From assembly GCA_016210495.1 (NCBI GenBank), contig JACQUC010000120.1:1-53090 (forward strand): a DNA stretch of 53,090 nucleotides, given 5' to 3'. This document shows, piece by piece, positions 27,027 through 35,533 of this stretch. The translations under genes and the position numbers were made by a program. The DNA comes from Chloroflexota bacterium (GTDB lineage: Bacteria; Chloroflexota; FW602-bin22; JACPRP01). Each line of letters begins with the position of its first letter. The first letter of the stretch is position 1. Below the pieces are notes generated by a model. The model saw nothing but the letters and a program-made list of their open reading frames with translations, had not been told where the DNA came from and did no database searches.

Positions 27027-27461
27027 ATGATAGTTCTGGAACGTCAATTCACCATCGGCGCCCCGCAGCAAACCGTTTGGGAATACCTGGCGCGAGCCAT
27101 CCTCAGCTCACCTCGATTAGAAAGAATCGATATCATCGATTCAGAGCACTTCGACGCGCTTCTGAGAGTGAAGCTCGGCTTCATCAACGTGCCAATGGCG
27201 GTGAATGGACAGATAGCCGATTCCGTGCATCTCGAGTCATTGACGGCCAAGCTGAGGATCAGGTTTGTGAAGGACCTGATCAAGCTGAACCAGAGTACGA
27301 CGTTCACGCTCAGCGCCGTCGACGAAGGACAAACGCACGTTGCCTGCCGGGTGATGATCGAGGGCATGGGGCCATTGCTGACCCTTTTCTCAGGAAAAGT
27401 GAAAGCATCGGCAGAGGAGATCATCAGTGGCACCCAGGCCTACCTCGAGAGACTGTCCTGA
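27027..27461 (+). CDS. SRPBCC/CoxG-like protein, copy 1 (144 aa)
   Basis: Small START/SRPBCC-fold protein: an ERQFTIGAPQQTVWEYL opening (strand then helix), alternating beta strands and a long C-terminal helix (KVKASAEEIISGTQAYLERL). It resembles CO dehydrogenase subunit G (CoxG) and polyketide-cyclase-like proteins. It comes directly after the FAD oxidoreductase, as does its paralogue at 44217, so a role in binding the same hydrophobic substrate or placing the flavoenzyme is likely. No molybdenum hydroxylase genes are near, so a CoxG role in CO oxidation is unlikely here. Confidence 0.8.
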   Translation: MIVLERQFTIGAPQQTVWEYLARAILSSPRLERIDIIDSEHFDALLRVKLGFINVPMAVNGQIADSVHLESLTAKLRIRFVKDLIKLNQSTTFTLSAVDEGQTHVACRVMIEGMGPLLTLFSGKVKASAEEIISGTQAYLERLS

Positions 27462-27474
27462 CTCGCCAGAGCGA

Positions 27475-28149
27475 TCAGAAATCGTTCCCGGTGACGAGCC
27501 AGCCCTCCCTGATGCACTTGACCACCGCCTCGGTGCGTGACTCGACGCCGATCTTATCGAACGTGTTCACGAGGTGGCCCTTCACCGTGCGAGGGCTGAT
27601 GCCCAGTTGCCTGGCGATGTCCAGGTTGCTCTTGCCCTGGGCCACCAGTCGCAAGATCTCCATCTCCCGCGATGTGAGGGTCTCTCCAAACGACAGCACC
27701 ACGGACTTCGGCGCGTGAATGGCCGCACGGATCATGAGCTTCTTGGCCACCGTGGGGTCGAGCACGATATTGCCGGAGCAGACGGAGCGGATGGCGCGGA
27801 TCAGCTCCTCTTTGCTAGCGCTCTTCAAGAGGTAGCCCTGCGCTCCGGCCTCCAGCAAGGCCATGACGTGCATCTCATCACTGTGGACGGTTAAGGCCAG
27901 GACCCTGACGAAAGGATGTCGTGTTGTGACTTCCCTGGTAGCTTCTATGCCGGTCAGCTTGGGCATGCCCTGATCCATCAGAATGAGATCGGGCTGGAGC
28001 TCACCCGTGAGCCGGACTGCTTGCTCCCCGTCGGCCGCCTCGCCGACGACGGTCACATCTCGTGTGCACTTCAGGAACTGCCGGATACCCTCGCGGGTCA
28101 TGGGGTGATCGTCGGCTATTAGCACTTTGATCTTAGCTTCATTTGCCAT
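27475..28149 (-). CDS. NarL/LuxR-family response regulator 2 (224 aa)
   Basis: Receiver domain with IADDHP, phospho-acceptor Asp in LILMDQGMPKLTG, and an LTVHSDEMH region; HTH with LTSREMEILRLVAQGKS and SPRTVKGHLVNTF. ATG 28147-28149 has GGAGG ten bases upstream; the longer upstream frame is rejected. It is the only minus-strand gene between 22.6 and 49.4 kb. It shares the MxREGIRQFL segment after the acidic pocket with regulator 1, implying a recent common origin. No kinase nearby. Confidence 0.92.
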   Translation of the reverse strand: MANEAKIKVLIADDHPMTREGIRQFLKCTRDVTVVGEAADGEQAVRLTGELQPDLILMDQGMPKLTGIEATREVTTRHPFVRVLALTVHSDEMHVMALLEAGAQGYLLKSASKEELIRAIRSVCSGNIVLDPTVAKKLMIRAAIHAPKSVVLSFGETLTSREMEILRLVAQGKSNLDIARQLGISPRTVKGHLVNTFDKIGVESRTEAVVKCIREGWLVTGNDF

Positions 28150-28238
28150 TTGTGGACTACCTCCGCGCATTCGCAGGGCTACGACCTGAACTGACAACGC
28201 CTCCCGGCCAACTGACCCAAGGGACAATCGCACGCCAT

Positions 28239-28266
28239 GATATAAGCGAAGATAAGACACGATCAA
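28239..28266 (-). promoter_or_regulatory. Weak candidate promoter for response regulator 2
   Basis: Minus strand TTGATC (28266-28261), 16-base spacer, TATATC (28244-28239), each four of six consensus bases. It lies about 90 bases upstream of the start. Confidence 0.3.
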
Positions 28267-28496
28267 CAGTAGCCCCTGCCTGAGTAACTCTTAGCAATCA
28301 GCCATCACGGTGTCGAAGTGAGCCGCGGCAACTGTCGTTCCAGGTGGCCGACTGCTTTGCGCTACGCGCGTGGGCGGACATCATCGGCAATTCTACACCC
28401 GACCCTAAACAAAGTCAATATCATCAAACTCCAGCACGTCCAAAGGTTCTGGTACCAATGTTGGTATGCCCACGTCGGTATCGAACCATTGGGCCG

Positions 28497-28525
28497 TTGA
28501 CGCCGGCGGCCACTGGTGCTATTAT
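28497..28525 (+). promoter_or_regulatory. Sigma-70-type promoter for the thioredoxin-reductase-like gene
   Basis: TTGACG (28497-28502), 17-base spacer, TATTAT (28520-28525); five of six matches in each box. It lies ~90 bases before the TTG start, in the 463-base gap 28150-28612, which otherwise holds only a hairpin and no gene. Confidence 0.65.
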
Positions 28526-28567
28526 GATTGGCCATGCGTCCGGTGACCAAGAATAGATCGGCGTGGT

Positions 28568-28592
28568 GGGGGCAGGCTTCAAGCCTGCCCCC
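28568..28592 (+). repeat. Leader hairpin before the thioredoxin-reductase-like gene
   Basis: GGGGGCAGGCTT and AAGCCTGCCCCC pair perfectly around a central C (in practice ~10 bp with a 5-base loop). It lies between the promoter and the ribosome site, 20 bases before the start. It could attenuate or stabilise the message, or simply be one more dispersed palindrome. Confidence 0.55.
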
Positions 28593-28612
28593 TAGAATGA
28601 AGGTGAGCAGGT

Positions 28613-29530
28613 TTGAACAATATCTACGATGTGATCATCGTCGGGGCCGGTGCCGCGGGCTTGGCGGCGGCGATCTACACAGGTCGAGCGAAGCTCGATA
28701 CGCTCTTGCTCGAACGGGAAGTCATCGGCGGCGAGCTGATGAACCGCGAGCTGATCGAGAACTATCCTGGCTTTCCGGAGGGCATCCTGGGACCGGAGCT
28801 CGGCTCACAAATGGCAACCCAGGCCATGAACTGCGGCGCCGAGATCGAGCTGTGCATGGTGGAGGGAATCGGCGTCGAAGGGAACTACCGCACCGTGCGT
28901 ACGACCGAGGAGGAGTACCTGGCAAAGGGGGTCATCATCGCCGGCGGCGCACGCACACGGCGATTGGGTGTGCCCGGCGAGGCGGATCTGGCCGAAAAAG
29001 GAGTGATCTATTGCGCGACCTGCGAAGGGCCGCAGTTTGGCGGCAAGGTGGTGAGCGTCGTCGGCGGCGGCGACTCCGGGGTGACCGAAGCGCTTTTCCT
29101 GGCGAGGATCGCGAAGAAAGTAATACTGGTTACGGACTACCTGCTCGCCAGCAAGACCCTGCAAGAGAGGCTCTTGTCCAACCCCAAAGTTGAAGTGCGA
29201 GTTGGCTTCACAATTGCGGCCATCCACGGGCAGGAACACGTCGAGGCGGTCGACCTAATCAGCCTGGACAAGGAGCAGAAGGGCACCATCGACTGCGATG
29301 GAGTGCTGGTGCGGGTGGGCCTGGAGCCGAACACCGCTTACCTTCGGGATAGCGTGCCTCTGAGCGGTCGAGGACAGGTTCTGGTCGACCTGGCGATGGG
29401 GAGCGAGGTACCCGGCATCTTTGCCGCCGGCGATATTCGCCACAACTCGCCAATGCAATTCGGCACGGCGGTCGGAGACGGCATTACCGCTGCCCTTTCT
29501 CTGGAAAGATACCTTGTTCATAGTCGATGA
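28613..29530 (+). CDS. Thioredoxin reductase-like flavoprotein (305 aa)
   Basis: FAD/NAD(P)H disulfide reductase of the low-molecular-weight TrxB type. FAD site VIIVGAGAAGLAAA (residues ~7-20), redox disulfide Cys134-Ala-Thr-Cys137 (YCATCEGP), second nucleotide site VVSVVGGGDSGVTEAL, and the C-terminal FAD motif PGIFAAGDI. Start is TTG 28613 with AAGGTGAG upstream. No thioredoxin gene lies next to it. It is a candidate electron source for the UxxC selenoproteins in the window, by analogy with thioredoxin reductases encoded beside glycine reductase; this link is inference. Confidence 0.9.
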   Translation: MNNIYDVIIVGAGAAGLAAAIYTGRAKLDTLLLEREVIGGELMNRELIENYPGFPEGILGPELGSQMATQAMNCGAEIELCMVEGIGVEGNYRTVRTTEEEYLAKGVIIAGGARTRRLGVPGEADLAEKGVIYCATCEGPQFGGKVVSVVGGGDSGVTEALFLARIAKKVILVTDYLLASKTLQERLLSNPKVEVRVGFTIAAIHGQEHVEAVDLISLDKEQKGTIDCDGVLVRVGLEPNTAYLRDSVPLSGRGQVLVDLAMGSEVPGIFAAGDIRHNSPMQFGTAVGDGITAALSLERYLVHSR

Positions 29531-29628
29531 GCTCACGCCAGAAAGGACGCACAAGATATCTAGTACCGGCCACACCTTTCAGTCCTTTTGGTCACCCGGC
29601 CGGCTACTGGTATCGAACCTTGAGGACG

Positions 29629-29657
29629 TTGTGCCGTCAGATTGGGGGTGCTATATT
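29629..29657 (+). promoter_or_regulatory. Candidate promoter for the DapA-family gene
   Basis: TTGTGC (29629-29634), 17-base spacer, TATATT (29652-29657; five of six). It lies about 40 bases before the ATG. The -35 is weak. Confidence 0.4.
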
Positions 29658-29695
29658 CCGGGTGAGCCTAGCATAACTTTACGGGAGGACTGGAA

Positions 29696-30637
29696 ATGCC
29701 AAGGAAGATTGGCGACAAGGTGATCGAAGGCGTCGGAGTGCTGATGACGACCCCATTGAAGAACGACTACACGTTGAACGAGGATTCCGTCAGGAAGCAG
29801 GTGGACTGGTGTTTCGAGAAGGGGGCCGTCTCCATGTGGCCGTGCGGCTACATCGGAGAGTGGCCGCAGTTGGACACGGATCTGAGGAAGAGGTACTTCG
29901 AGGTCACCGTCGACCAGGCCAACGGCAGGGGCTGGGTAGCCGCCGGCTGCCACTCGACGAACCTGAACACCACGGTCGAGCTGGTGAACCACGCCGAGAA
30001 GGTGGGGTGCGATCTGGCGTGGATTTGCGCGGTGACGCTGCGCAGGCCAACCGAAGCCGATCTCGTTTCGCAGTACAAGTACATCCTTGAGCGAACGAGC
30101 TTGCCTCTTGCGGTCTACAACTCCTACCCGACAGGTGTCTATATGAGGGCCGAGACGATGGTGAAGATCGCCCAACTCAGCGACCGCATCGTGGCCATTA
30201 AGGACTCGGTGGGGGACTTCGCGCATATAGCTACCGTCTACCACGCTGGCCTCGGCAACATGGTCAGCTTCTTTGGCACTGGCTACATCATGATGCCGCA
30301 CATGGTCTTCGGAGCAGCCGGCGCGCTGGCGAGCCCGTTCACGGTTCCCATGGCGAGAGCCGCCTACGATGCGTTCAAGGAGAAGAACTGGGACAGAGCC
30401 TGGGCGCTCCAGAGCCGGATGACCAACGAGCGGCCGTTGCTGACCTACCCCGCGATAGCCGAGATGACGCCGGGCGCGAAAGTGACCTCGTCCCATATGG
30501 GCTACCACAAAGCAAAAACGTCGGTGGTCACTGGCATTGAGATGGGGCCTCCGGCACCGCCCTACGCCCCGGCGACCGAAGCCGAGATGAAGGACATCTT
30601 GGAGAACGTAAAGGAGTTCAACCCTCTTCAGCCGTGA
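29696..30637 (+). CDS. Dihydrodipicolinate synthase/N-acetylneuraminate lyase family aldolase (313 aa)
   Basis: TIM-barrel class I aldolase or dehydratase. Schiff-base Lys169 (IVAIKDSVGD) and Tyr141 (AVYNSYP) are present. The GxxGE carboxylate-binding loop is GYIGEW at about 51-56, where DHDPS has GTTGE. This change, and the lack of lysine biosynthesis neighbours, suggest a catabolic aldolase or hydro-lyase acting on a 2-oxo acid rather than DapA. ATG 29696 follows GGGAGGA. The ~285-bp repeat element follows downstream. Confidence 0.88.
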   Translation: MPRKIGDKVIEGVGVLMTTPLKNDYTLNEDSVRKQVDWCFEKGAVSMWPCGYIGEWPQLDTDLRKRYFEVTVDQANGRGWVAAGCHSTNLNTTVELVNHAEKVGCDLAWICAVTLRRPTEADLVSQYKYILERTSLPLAVYNSYPTGVYMRAETMVKIAQLSDRIVAIKDSVGDFAHIATVYHAGLGNMVSFFGTGYIMMPHMVFGAAGALASPFTVPMARAAYDAFKEKNWDRAWALQSRMTNERPLLTYPAIAEMTPGAKVTSSHMGYHKAKTSVVTGIEMGPPAPPYAPATEAEMKDILENVKEFNPLQP

Positions 30638-30664
30638 CGGCAGGTGAAGGGTCAGCGTCCTTCA

Positions 30665-30951
30665 TGGTAGGGGCGACCAGCCGGTCGCCCCATGTGCATC
30701 AAGCTAGTGCCAATGCCGATTTGAGGGGCATCGGCTGGAGACGAAATTGACGTAGGGGCGAACGGCGTTCGCCCGCATCGTCAGCACGTAGATGTGAGAG
30801 ATCGGTGAACACGCCGATGAGGGGCCATCGGGTCGACGTTTTGCACGTTGGACAGGCGTCTCGGTCGGATCGAGAGATCGCAGGGGCGAACGCCGTTCGC
30901 CCCTACATTATGATGGTCGAACGCCCACGGGCACAAGGCTTGCCCAGGTTG
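30665..30951 (-). repeat. ~285-bp dispersed non-coding element, copy 2 (inverted relative to copy 1)
   Basis: The reverse complement aligns with 3838-4120 with few gaps. The terminal palindrome here has a GACCAGCCGGTC core, while copy 1 has GGTTCGCGAACC at the same place. It fills most of the 387-base gap 30638-31024, which contains no credible gene. Confidence 0.8.
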
Positions 30952-31024
30952 AGGCGAATTGGGCAGGCTTGAAACCGCCGGTAGAGATCGAAATCATCCG
31001 TGCGACTGCTAACGGGAGACGACA

Positions 31025-31834
31025 GTGGGTGTAGTCGGTCATAGTTCGGACGATTTGCGCGGAATGACGCCGAGCGAATTGCGCCAGCTCATTAGGAATG
31101 GGGAGTGGACGGGGCCCACCGAGCTGGCCGTTTGCGAGGAGTACGCTCAGGCGAACCTGGCCATAATTCCGAAGGAGTATGCTCTCGACTTCTTGCGGTT
31201 TTGCCATCTTAACCCGCAGCCGTGCCCTCTGCTCGAGGTAACCGAGCCTGGCGACCCGCGCCCCAGGCACGTGGCAGCGGACGCGGACTTGCGCACCGAT
31301 TTGCCAAAATACCGGGTTTACGAGGATGGCCGGCTGATCGACGAGCCATCCAACATCGTCGACTACTGGCGCGAAGATCTTGTGGGTTTCCTGCTTGGGT
31401 GCAGCGGCAATTTCGATTGGTCGCTCAGGGCGGCCAACCTGCACTATCGTATCGCCGGGGTATTCACCACCAACGTCGAGTGCGCCTCGGCTGGGCCGTT
31501 CCAGGGGCCCGTCGTGGTGACGTGCCGCCTGTTCAAGGGGGGACGCGATGCCATCAGGGCGATCCAGATCTCTTCGCGGTTCCCATCGGCCCACGGAGCG
31601 CCCATCCATGTCGGCGACCCGTCGATCATTGGCATCAAGGACATATCCCGTTCGGATATTGGCACTCTCAAGCTGGACAGCCCTCCGCAGCAAGACGAGG
31701 TCGCGATGTTCTGGGCCTGTGGCTTGACGGTGCAGACAGTAGCGGTGCAGGCCCGGCTACCTATCATGATAACTCATTATTCTCGCCACATGTTTGTGAC
31801 CGACCGGCTCACCGTCGAGCTGAGCGTGATTTAG
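31025..31834 (+). CDS. UPF0317 / D-glutamate cyclase-like hydro-lyase, copy 1 (269 aa)
   Basis: Strong match to the YcsI/UPF0317 (DUF1445) family, one member of which converts D-glutamate to 5-oxoproline: LRQLIRNGEWTGPT, PCPLLEVTEPGDPRP, DADLRTDLPKYRVY, REDLVGFLLGCS, SSRFPSAHGAPIHVGDP, FWACGLTVQ, and a C-terminal ITHYSRHMFVTD. GTG 31025 has GGGAG upstream. Gene order with acetate kinase downstream (23 bases) suggests a shared operon. The substrate may be a 2-hydroxy or 2-amino acid; the exact reaction is not inferable. Confidence 0.9.
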   Translation: MGVVGHSSDDLRGMTPSELRQLIRNGEWTGPTELAVCEEYAQANLAIIPKEYALDFLRFCHLNPQPCPLLEVTEPGDPRPRHVAADADLRTDLPKYRVYEDGRLIDEPSNIVDYWREDLVGFLLGCSGNFDWSLRAANLHYRIAGVFTTNVECASAGPFQGPVVVTCRLFKGGRDAIRAIQISSRFPSAHGAPIHVGDPSIIGIKDISRSDIGTLKLDSPPQQDEVAMFWACGLTVQTVAVQARLPIMITHYSRHMFVTDRLTVELSVI

Positions 31835-31857
31835 GTGTACCCGCGAGGTTGTTGTCA

Positions 31858-33063
31858 TTGAAGGTGATGACCTTGAACTGTGGCAGCTCATCCGTGAAGT
31901 ACTCAATCGTAGAAATGCCGTCGCGAGAGCAGTTGTGCCACGGCATTGTCGAGAGGGTTACGCAAGAGAATGCGTTTGTCAGACATCGCAAAGCGGGTGA
32001 AGAAGAAAGGGTTCGTCATCACGACTGCTCTACGCACGACGTCGCCATCGAATTAGCCACGGAACTGGTTACCGATGGCCAGACCGGGATCATCCGGTCC
32101 CCATCGGAGATTGGTGCCGTGGGCCACCGCGTGGTTCACGGCGGGGAGAAGTATGCACAATCCGTCATCGTCGACGACGAGGTGATGCGGGACATCGAGC
32201 GCTACGCCGAGCTGGCCCCCCTCCACAATCCGGCCAATCTCGCGGGTATAAGGGGCGCAGTTAGGTCGTTGCCGAGCATCCCCCACGTAGCGGTGTTCGA
32301 CACGGCATTCTTTGCCACGTTACCACCTTATGTCTTTATCTATGGTCTCCCTTACGAGTGGTATGAGCAACACCACGTCAGAAGATACGGGTTTCACGGC
32401 TCATCGCACTACTGGGTGTCTCGGCGGGCCTCGGCGCTGTTGGGGAAAAGGCCAGAGGAGGTAAACGTTATCACGATCCACATGGGAAACGGCGTCAGTA
32501 TCACCGCGATCAAGGACGGTAAAGCCTGCGATCACAGCATGGGGTTCACTCCTTTGGAAGGAGCGGTGATGGGGACACGTTGTGGTGATATCGACCCGGC
32601 TATTCCCTTGTACGTGATGAGAAAAGAGGGCTTGTCGGCTGAGGCCATGGAAGATATCCTCAACAGGAAGAGTGGCCTGCTCGGGATCACCGGCAAGTAC
32701 ATCGACAGGCGTGAGATTCTGGCGGCGATCCAGCGTGGTGAGGATAGGGCCCGGCTGGCTTTCGATATCGAGTGCTACCGGCTGCGCAAGTACATCGGAG
32801 CTTATATGGCGGTTTTGGGCAGAGTGGACGCCATTGTGTTCACCGCCGGGGCTGGGGAGAACTCCCACCTGCATCGCCTGAAGACGTGTGAGGGGCTTGA
32901 ATTCTTGGGAGTGGAGATCGATCCCGAGATGAACAGGGCGGCGGTGGCCGGGCTCGACGACGTAGAGATCAGCAAGCCAGGATCGCGCGTAAAGCTGTTC
33001 GTGATTCCGACAAACGAGGAATTGGTCCTGGCGGAAGAAGCATTCACGGCTTGTGCGAATTGA
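31858..33063 (+). CDS. ackA: Acetate kinase (401 aa)
   Basis: Interconverts acetyl phosphate + ADP and acetate + ATP, giving substrate-level ATP. All family signatures are seen: NCGSSSVKYSI at the N-terminus, GHRVVHGG, FDTAFF, YGFHGSSHYWV, HMGNGVS, DHSMGFTPLEG, GTRCGDIDP and FTAGAGENS. TTG 31858 gives the usual MK-x(4)-NCGSSS start; the frame extends farther upstream only as a shadow of the UPF0317 gene. No phosphotransacetylase gene is in the window, so the acyl phosphate must come from elsewhere or from another enzyme. Some relatives act on propionyl or other acyl phosphates. Confidence 0.94.
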   Translation: MKVMTLNCGSSSVKYSIVEMPSREQLCHGIVERVTQENAFVRHRKAGEEERVRHHDCSTHDVAIELATELVTDGQTGIIRSPSEIGAVGHRVVHGGEKYAQSVIVDDEVMRDIERYAELAPLHNPANLAGIRGAVRSLPSIPHVAVFDTAFFATLPPYVFIYGLPYEWYEQHHVRRYGFHGSSHYWVSRRASALLGKRPEEVNVITIHMGNGVSITAIKDGKACDHSMGFTPLEGAVMGTRCGDIDPAIPLYVMRKEGLSAEAMEDILNRKSGLLGITGKYIDRREILAAIQRGEDRARLAFDIECYRLRKYIGAYMAVLGRVDAIVFTAGAGENSHLHRLKTCEGLEFLGVEIDPEMNRAAVAGLDDVEISKPGSRVKLFVIPTNEELVLAEEAFTACAN

Positions 33064-33077
33064 AGGGGTACACGAAG

Positions 33078-34142
33078 TTGGATCAGCGAGAAAAGGCGTT
33101 GATGTTGCAGCGCCGCATTGCCCTGACTCAGCGATACATCGGGCACGGCGGGCTGGTGGGAGAGGTGTTCGACGCCTACAGCAGGATAGATGTCCTGGAT
33201 GACTGGTGCCCCGTCTTCACCAGCATGGCCGAGAGGTTTGAACGAGGGGCGGACGCGGCCGACGACGCGCTCGTCAAGGCGGCGAATTATCTCAAGGCGG
33301 CCCTCTACTACCACATCGCCCAGTTGGTGATACACGAAGACAACGACTTGAAAAAAGAGACATATTCCTCTGTGGTCAGGGCCTATGAGAAGGCGGGGCC
33401 GTACTTCTGGAGGCCGGTCGAGCGAGTCGAGTACGAGTTCAGGGGCGTGCCGCTTTGGGCCTATTTCCGCCGGGCCACGGAGGCGGAAAGGCCGCCGTGC
33501 GTGATCCTGGTTAGAGGGGTCGATGCCTCCCGGGAGGCGGAGCACCATCTCATTTCTGATTACTTTCTACGCAAAGGACTCTCCACGCTGGCCATCGACT
33601 GTCCGGGCCAATACGCGGCCAGATTTGCCGGCCTTTATATGACGCCCGATTTCGAAAAGCCAGTCGGTGCCGCGATAGACTGCTTGGAGAAGCGCTCCGA
33701 CGTCGACATAGATAGGCTGGGTATCATTGGGATTAGCTTCGGCGGATTCATCGCCCCGCGAGCAGCCGCGCTGGAGAAAAGGATCAAGGCGTGTATCTCG
33801 CTGGGAGGCTTCTACAGCCTGGAGGAATTTGACTACGCCCCAACGGCTATGATACACCTGTTGAACGACACGCATTTGACACCGGAGGAGTGGCCCCAGC
33901 GCAAGCAAGACTTCAGCCTCAAAGGAATCATCGAGCAAATGACATGCCACTTGCTGGTGGTGAACGGGTCTGCTGACTCGCTGCAGCCTGTCGCGCAGTC
34001 TATCAAGATCTACGAGCAGGCTCATTGTCCCAAGGAGCTGAAGATCTACGATGGCTTCGACCACTGCGTGTATTCCGAAAAGAAGGATGCGCTCTCATTT
34101 ATGGCCGATTGGATGGCGGCAAAACTGGGAGGAAGCAAATGA
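33078..34142 (+). CDS. Alpha/beta hydrolase, dihydropseudooxynicotine hydrolase/FrsA-like (354 aa)
   Basis: Helical N-terminal cap (~140 residues) followed by an alpha/beta hydrolase domain. The nucleophile elbow is GISFGG (Ser at about residue 220), the acid is the Asp of NGSADSLQP and the His is in GFDHCVYS. This cap-plus-core layout is that of 2,6-dihydropseudooxynicotine hydrolase, a C-C bond hydrolase, and of FrsA-like esterases. The TTG at 33078 has AAGGGG nine bases upstream and is preferred; a TTG at 33051 would overlap acetate kinase and add nine residues. The substrate is unknown. Confidence 0.82.
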   Translation: MDQREKALMLQRRIALTQRYIGHGGLVGEVFDAYSRIDVLDDWCPVFTSMAERFERGADAADDALVKAANYLKAALYYHIAQLVIHEDNDLKKETYSSVVRAYEKAGPYFWRPVERVEYEFRGVPLWAYFRRATEAERPPCVILVRGVDASREAEHHLISDYFLRKGLSTLAIDCPGQYAARFAGLYMTPDFEKPVGAAIDCLEKRSDVDIDRLGIIGISFGGFIAPRAAALEKRIKACISLGGFYSLEEFDYAPTAMIHLLNDTHLTPEEWPQRKQDFSLKGIIEQMTCHLLVVNGSADSLQPVAQSIKIYEQAHCPKELKIYDGFDHCVYSEKKDALSFMADWMAAKLGGSK

Positions 34143-34192
34143 CCGTGAGTAGCTTGTCCACCGTGTGGCAGCACCGGCCCGAAAACCTGGGA

Positions 34193-34291
34193 CGTTCACC
34201 GCAAAGACCGCAAAGGCCGCAAAGAGCTTTCTATGACTTTCTTTGCGCTCTTTGCGCTCTTTGCGGTTAGCGTATTTTTCGTGTTAGGAGG
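34193..34291. repeat. CGCAAAG-type inverted repeat, copy 2, supplying the ribosome site of the TAXI gene
   Basis: CGCAAAG units (34200-34226) face CTTTGCG units (34241-34265). The right flank (ATTTTTCGTGTTAGG, 34273-34289) matches copy 1 at 1861-1956. Its last bases form TTAGGAGG, the Shine-Dalgarno of the gene starting at 34299. Confidence 0.8.
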
Positions 34292-34298
34292 GATTGCA

Positions 34299-35519
34299 AT
34301 GAAAGGTTTCCTTAGCGTCGGCCTCGCATTCGTTCTGGTGGTAGTGTTTCTGGTTACGGCCTGTGCCGCGCCAGCCACTCCGACTCCCACGGCGGCGCCG
34401 AAAGCTCCGGCGCCAGTAGCCACGTCGCCGGCAGCGGCGCCCAAGGCGCCGGCTGCGCCGCCGGCGGCGGCCGCGACGAAAGCGCCGGTCGCGGCGACTC
34501 CCGCTCCGGCGACCCCTGCCGCCAAGGCGCCGGCAGCGGCCCCCGTGACCATGCCCAGGGGACTGGTTATGATGGCCGGCAGCAGCCCGGGCAGCGCGGG
34601 CGACCTGGAAGGTAAGTGGTGGCAGCAGCAGATCGCAAAAGTGTACCCCAACCTGGCGGTCCGCCTCATTCCCGGCGGATTCAACGACGGCGCCCACGCC
34701 GTCGAGGTGGGTGACGCGGACATCGGCCTCATCGGCAGCGATACCGCGCAAGCGGCCTGGGAGGCTTCCATCGCTTTTTTCAAAACGCCTCACAAGAGAA
34801 TCAGGGCGTTGTATGCTCGCTCTTCCCCCGGCACGGGAATAGAGGCGGTGGTGCTGGATTCATCGCCGATCAAGCAGATTGCGGATCTCAAGACCAGACG
34901 CATAGGCATCGGGCAGAGAGACCAGACCTCGACCTTCATGTGGGAGAAGGCTCTCAAGGAAGTGTACGGTTTCGATTTCAGCGACGTGAGGGCCAATCGC
35001 GGGCTGGTCTACTACGGGAATTTTGACCAGGTTTCGGCGATGGTGGGCGAGAACAAGGCCGACGTTTCTTTGAAGATGGGACCGCCGGACCAGCCCCAGT
35101 GGGTGGCGATCGACAAAGCCCAGCCGCTGCGCTGGCTCAGCTACGAGGATAAGTTCCTGAAGTACTGGATCGACAATTTCTCCGGCTATGCGCCGAGCAG
35201 CATATTTCTGGATGCGTACTCCCTCTACAAGAGCAAGCCTGCAGCCGAGCAGACCAATAAGACGGTGGCGCCTGCGGTGCTGATGATCGTGCGGGACGAC
35301 ATGCAAGACGCCGTGGCATACGAGATATTGAAGGCCGTAATGGCGGATGACAAGGGCGATAGCTTTATGAAGCAGTTCAGGCAGGCGTGGATGAAAGTTC
35401 AGCCGCCATTCCATATGGCGGACAATTCCACCCAGGCCCGCACCATCCCCTTCCATCCCGGGGCCACCAAGTACTGGGCCGAGAAAGGGTACAAGGTCGC
35501 GGAGCCCGCGTTCAAGTAG
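34299..35519 (+). CDS. TAXI-family TRAP transporter solute-binding lipoprotein (406 aa)
   Basis: Binds the substrate for the fused TRAP permease at 37230. ATG 34299 gives a signal peptide with lipobox VTAC (Cys at about residue 24), then a ~70-residue Ala/Pro/Thr linker. The binding domain has MMAGSSPGSAGDLEG, LIPGGFNDGAHAVEVGDADIGLIGSD, SSPIKQIADLKTRRIGIG, and a C-terminal IPFHPGATKYWAEKGYK that is diagnostic for TAXI proteins. UGSC selenoprotein C begins 14 bases later. Known TAXI systems carry glutamate and other organic acids; the substrate here is unknown. Confidence 0.93.
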   Translation: MKGFLSVGLAFVLVVVFLVTACAAPATPTPTAAPKAPAPVATSPAAAPKAPAAPPAAAATKAPVAATPAPATPAAKAPAAAPVTMPRGLVMMAGSSPGSAGDLEGKWWQQQIAKVYPNLAVRLIPGGFNDGAHAVEVGDADIGLIGSDTAQAAWEASIAFFKTPHKRIRALYARSSPGTGIEAVVLDSSPIKQIADLKTRRIGIGQRDQTSTFMWEKALKEVYGFDFSDVRANRGLVYYGNFDQVSAMVGENKADVSLKMGPPDQPQWVAIDKAQPLRWLSYEDKFLKYWIDNFSGYAPSSIFLDAYSLYKSKPAAEQTNKTVAPAVLMIVRDDMQDAVAYEILKAVMADDKGDSFMKQFRQAWMKVQPPFHMADNSTQARTIPFHPGATKYWAEKGYKVAEPAFK

Positions 35520-35533
35520 GGGGTTACCATCAC

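Noticed and set aside
28440..28495. A tRNA-like TCGAACC string
   Set aside because: No matching arms or acceptor stem around it.
29696..30637. Authentic dapA of lysine synthesis
   Set aside because: The GTTGE loop is changed to GYIGEW and no lysine genes are nearby, so only the superfamily is assigned.
31222..31857. An N-terminal extension of acetate kinase by ~210 residues
   Set aside because: This part is a shadow of the UPF0317 gene; the AckA family start fits TTG at 31858.
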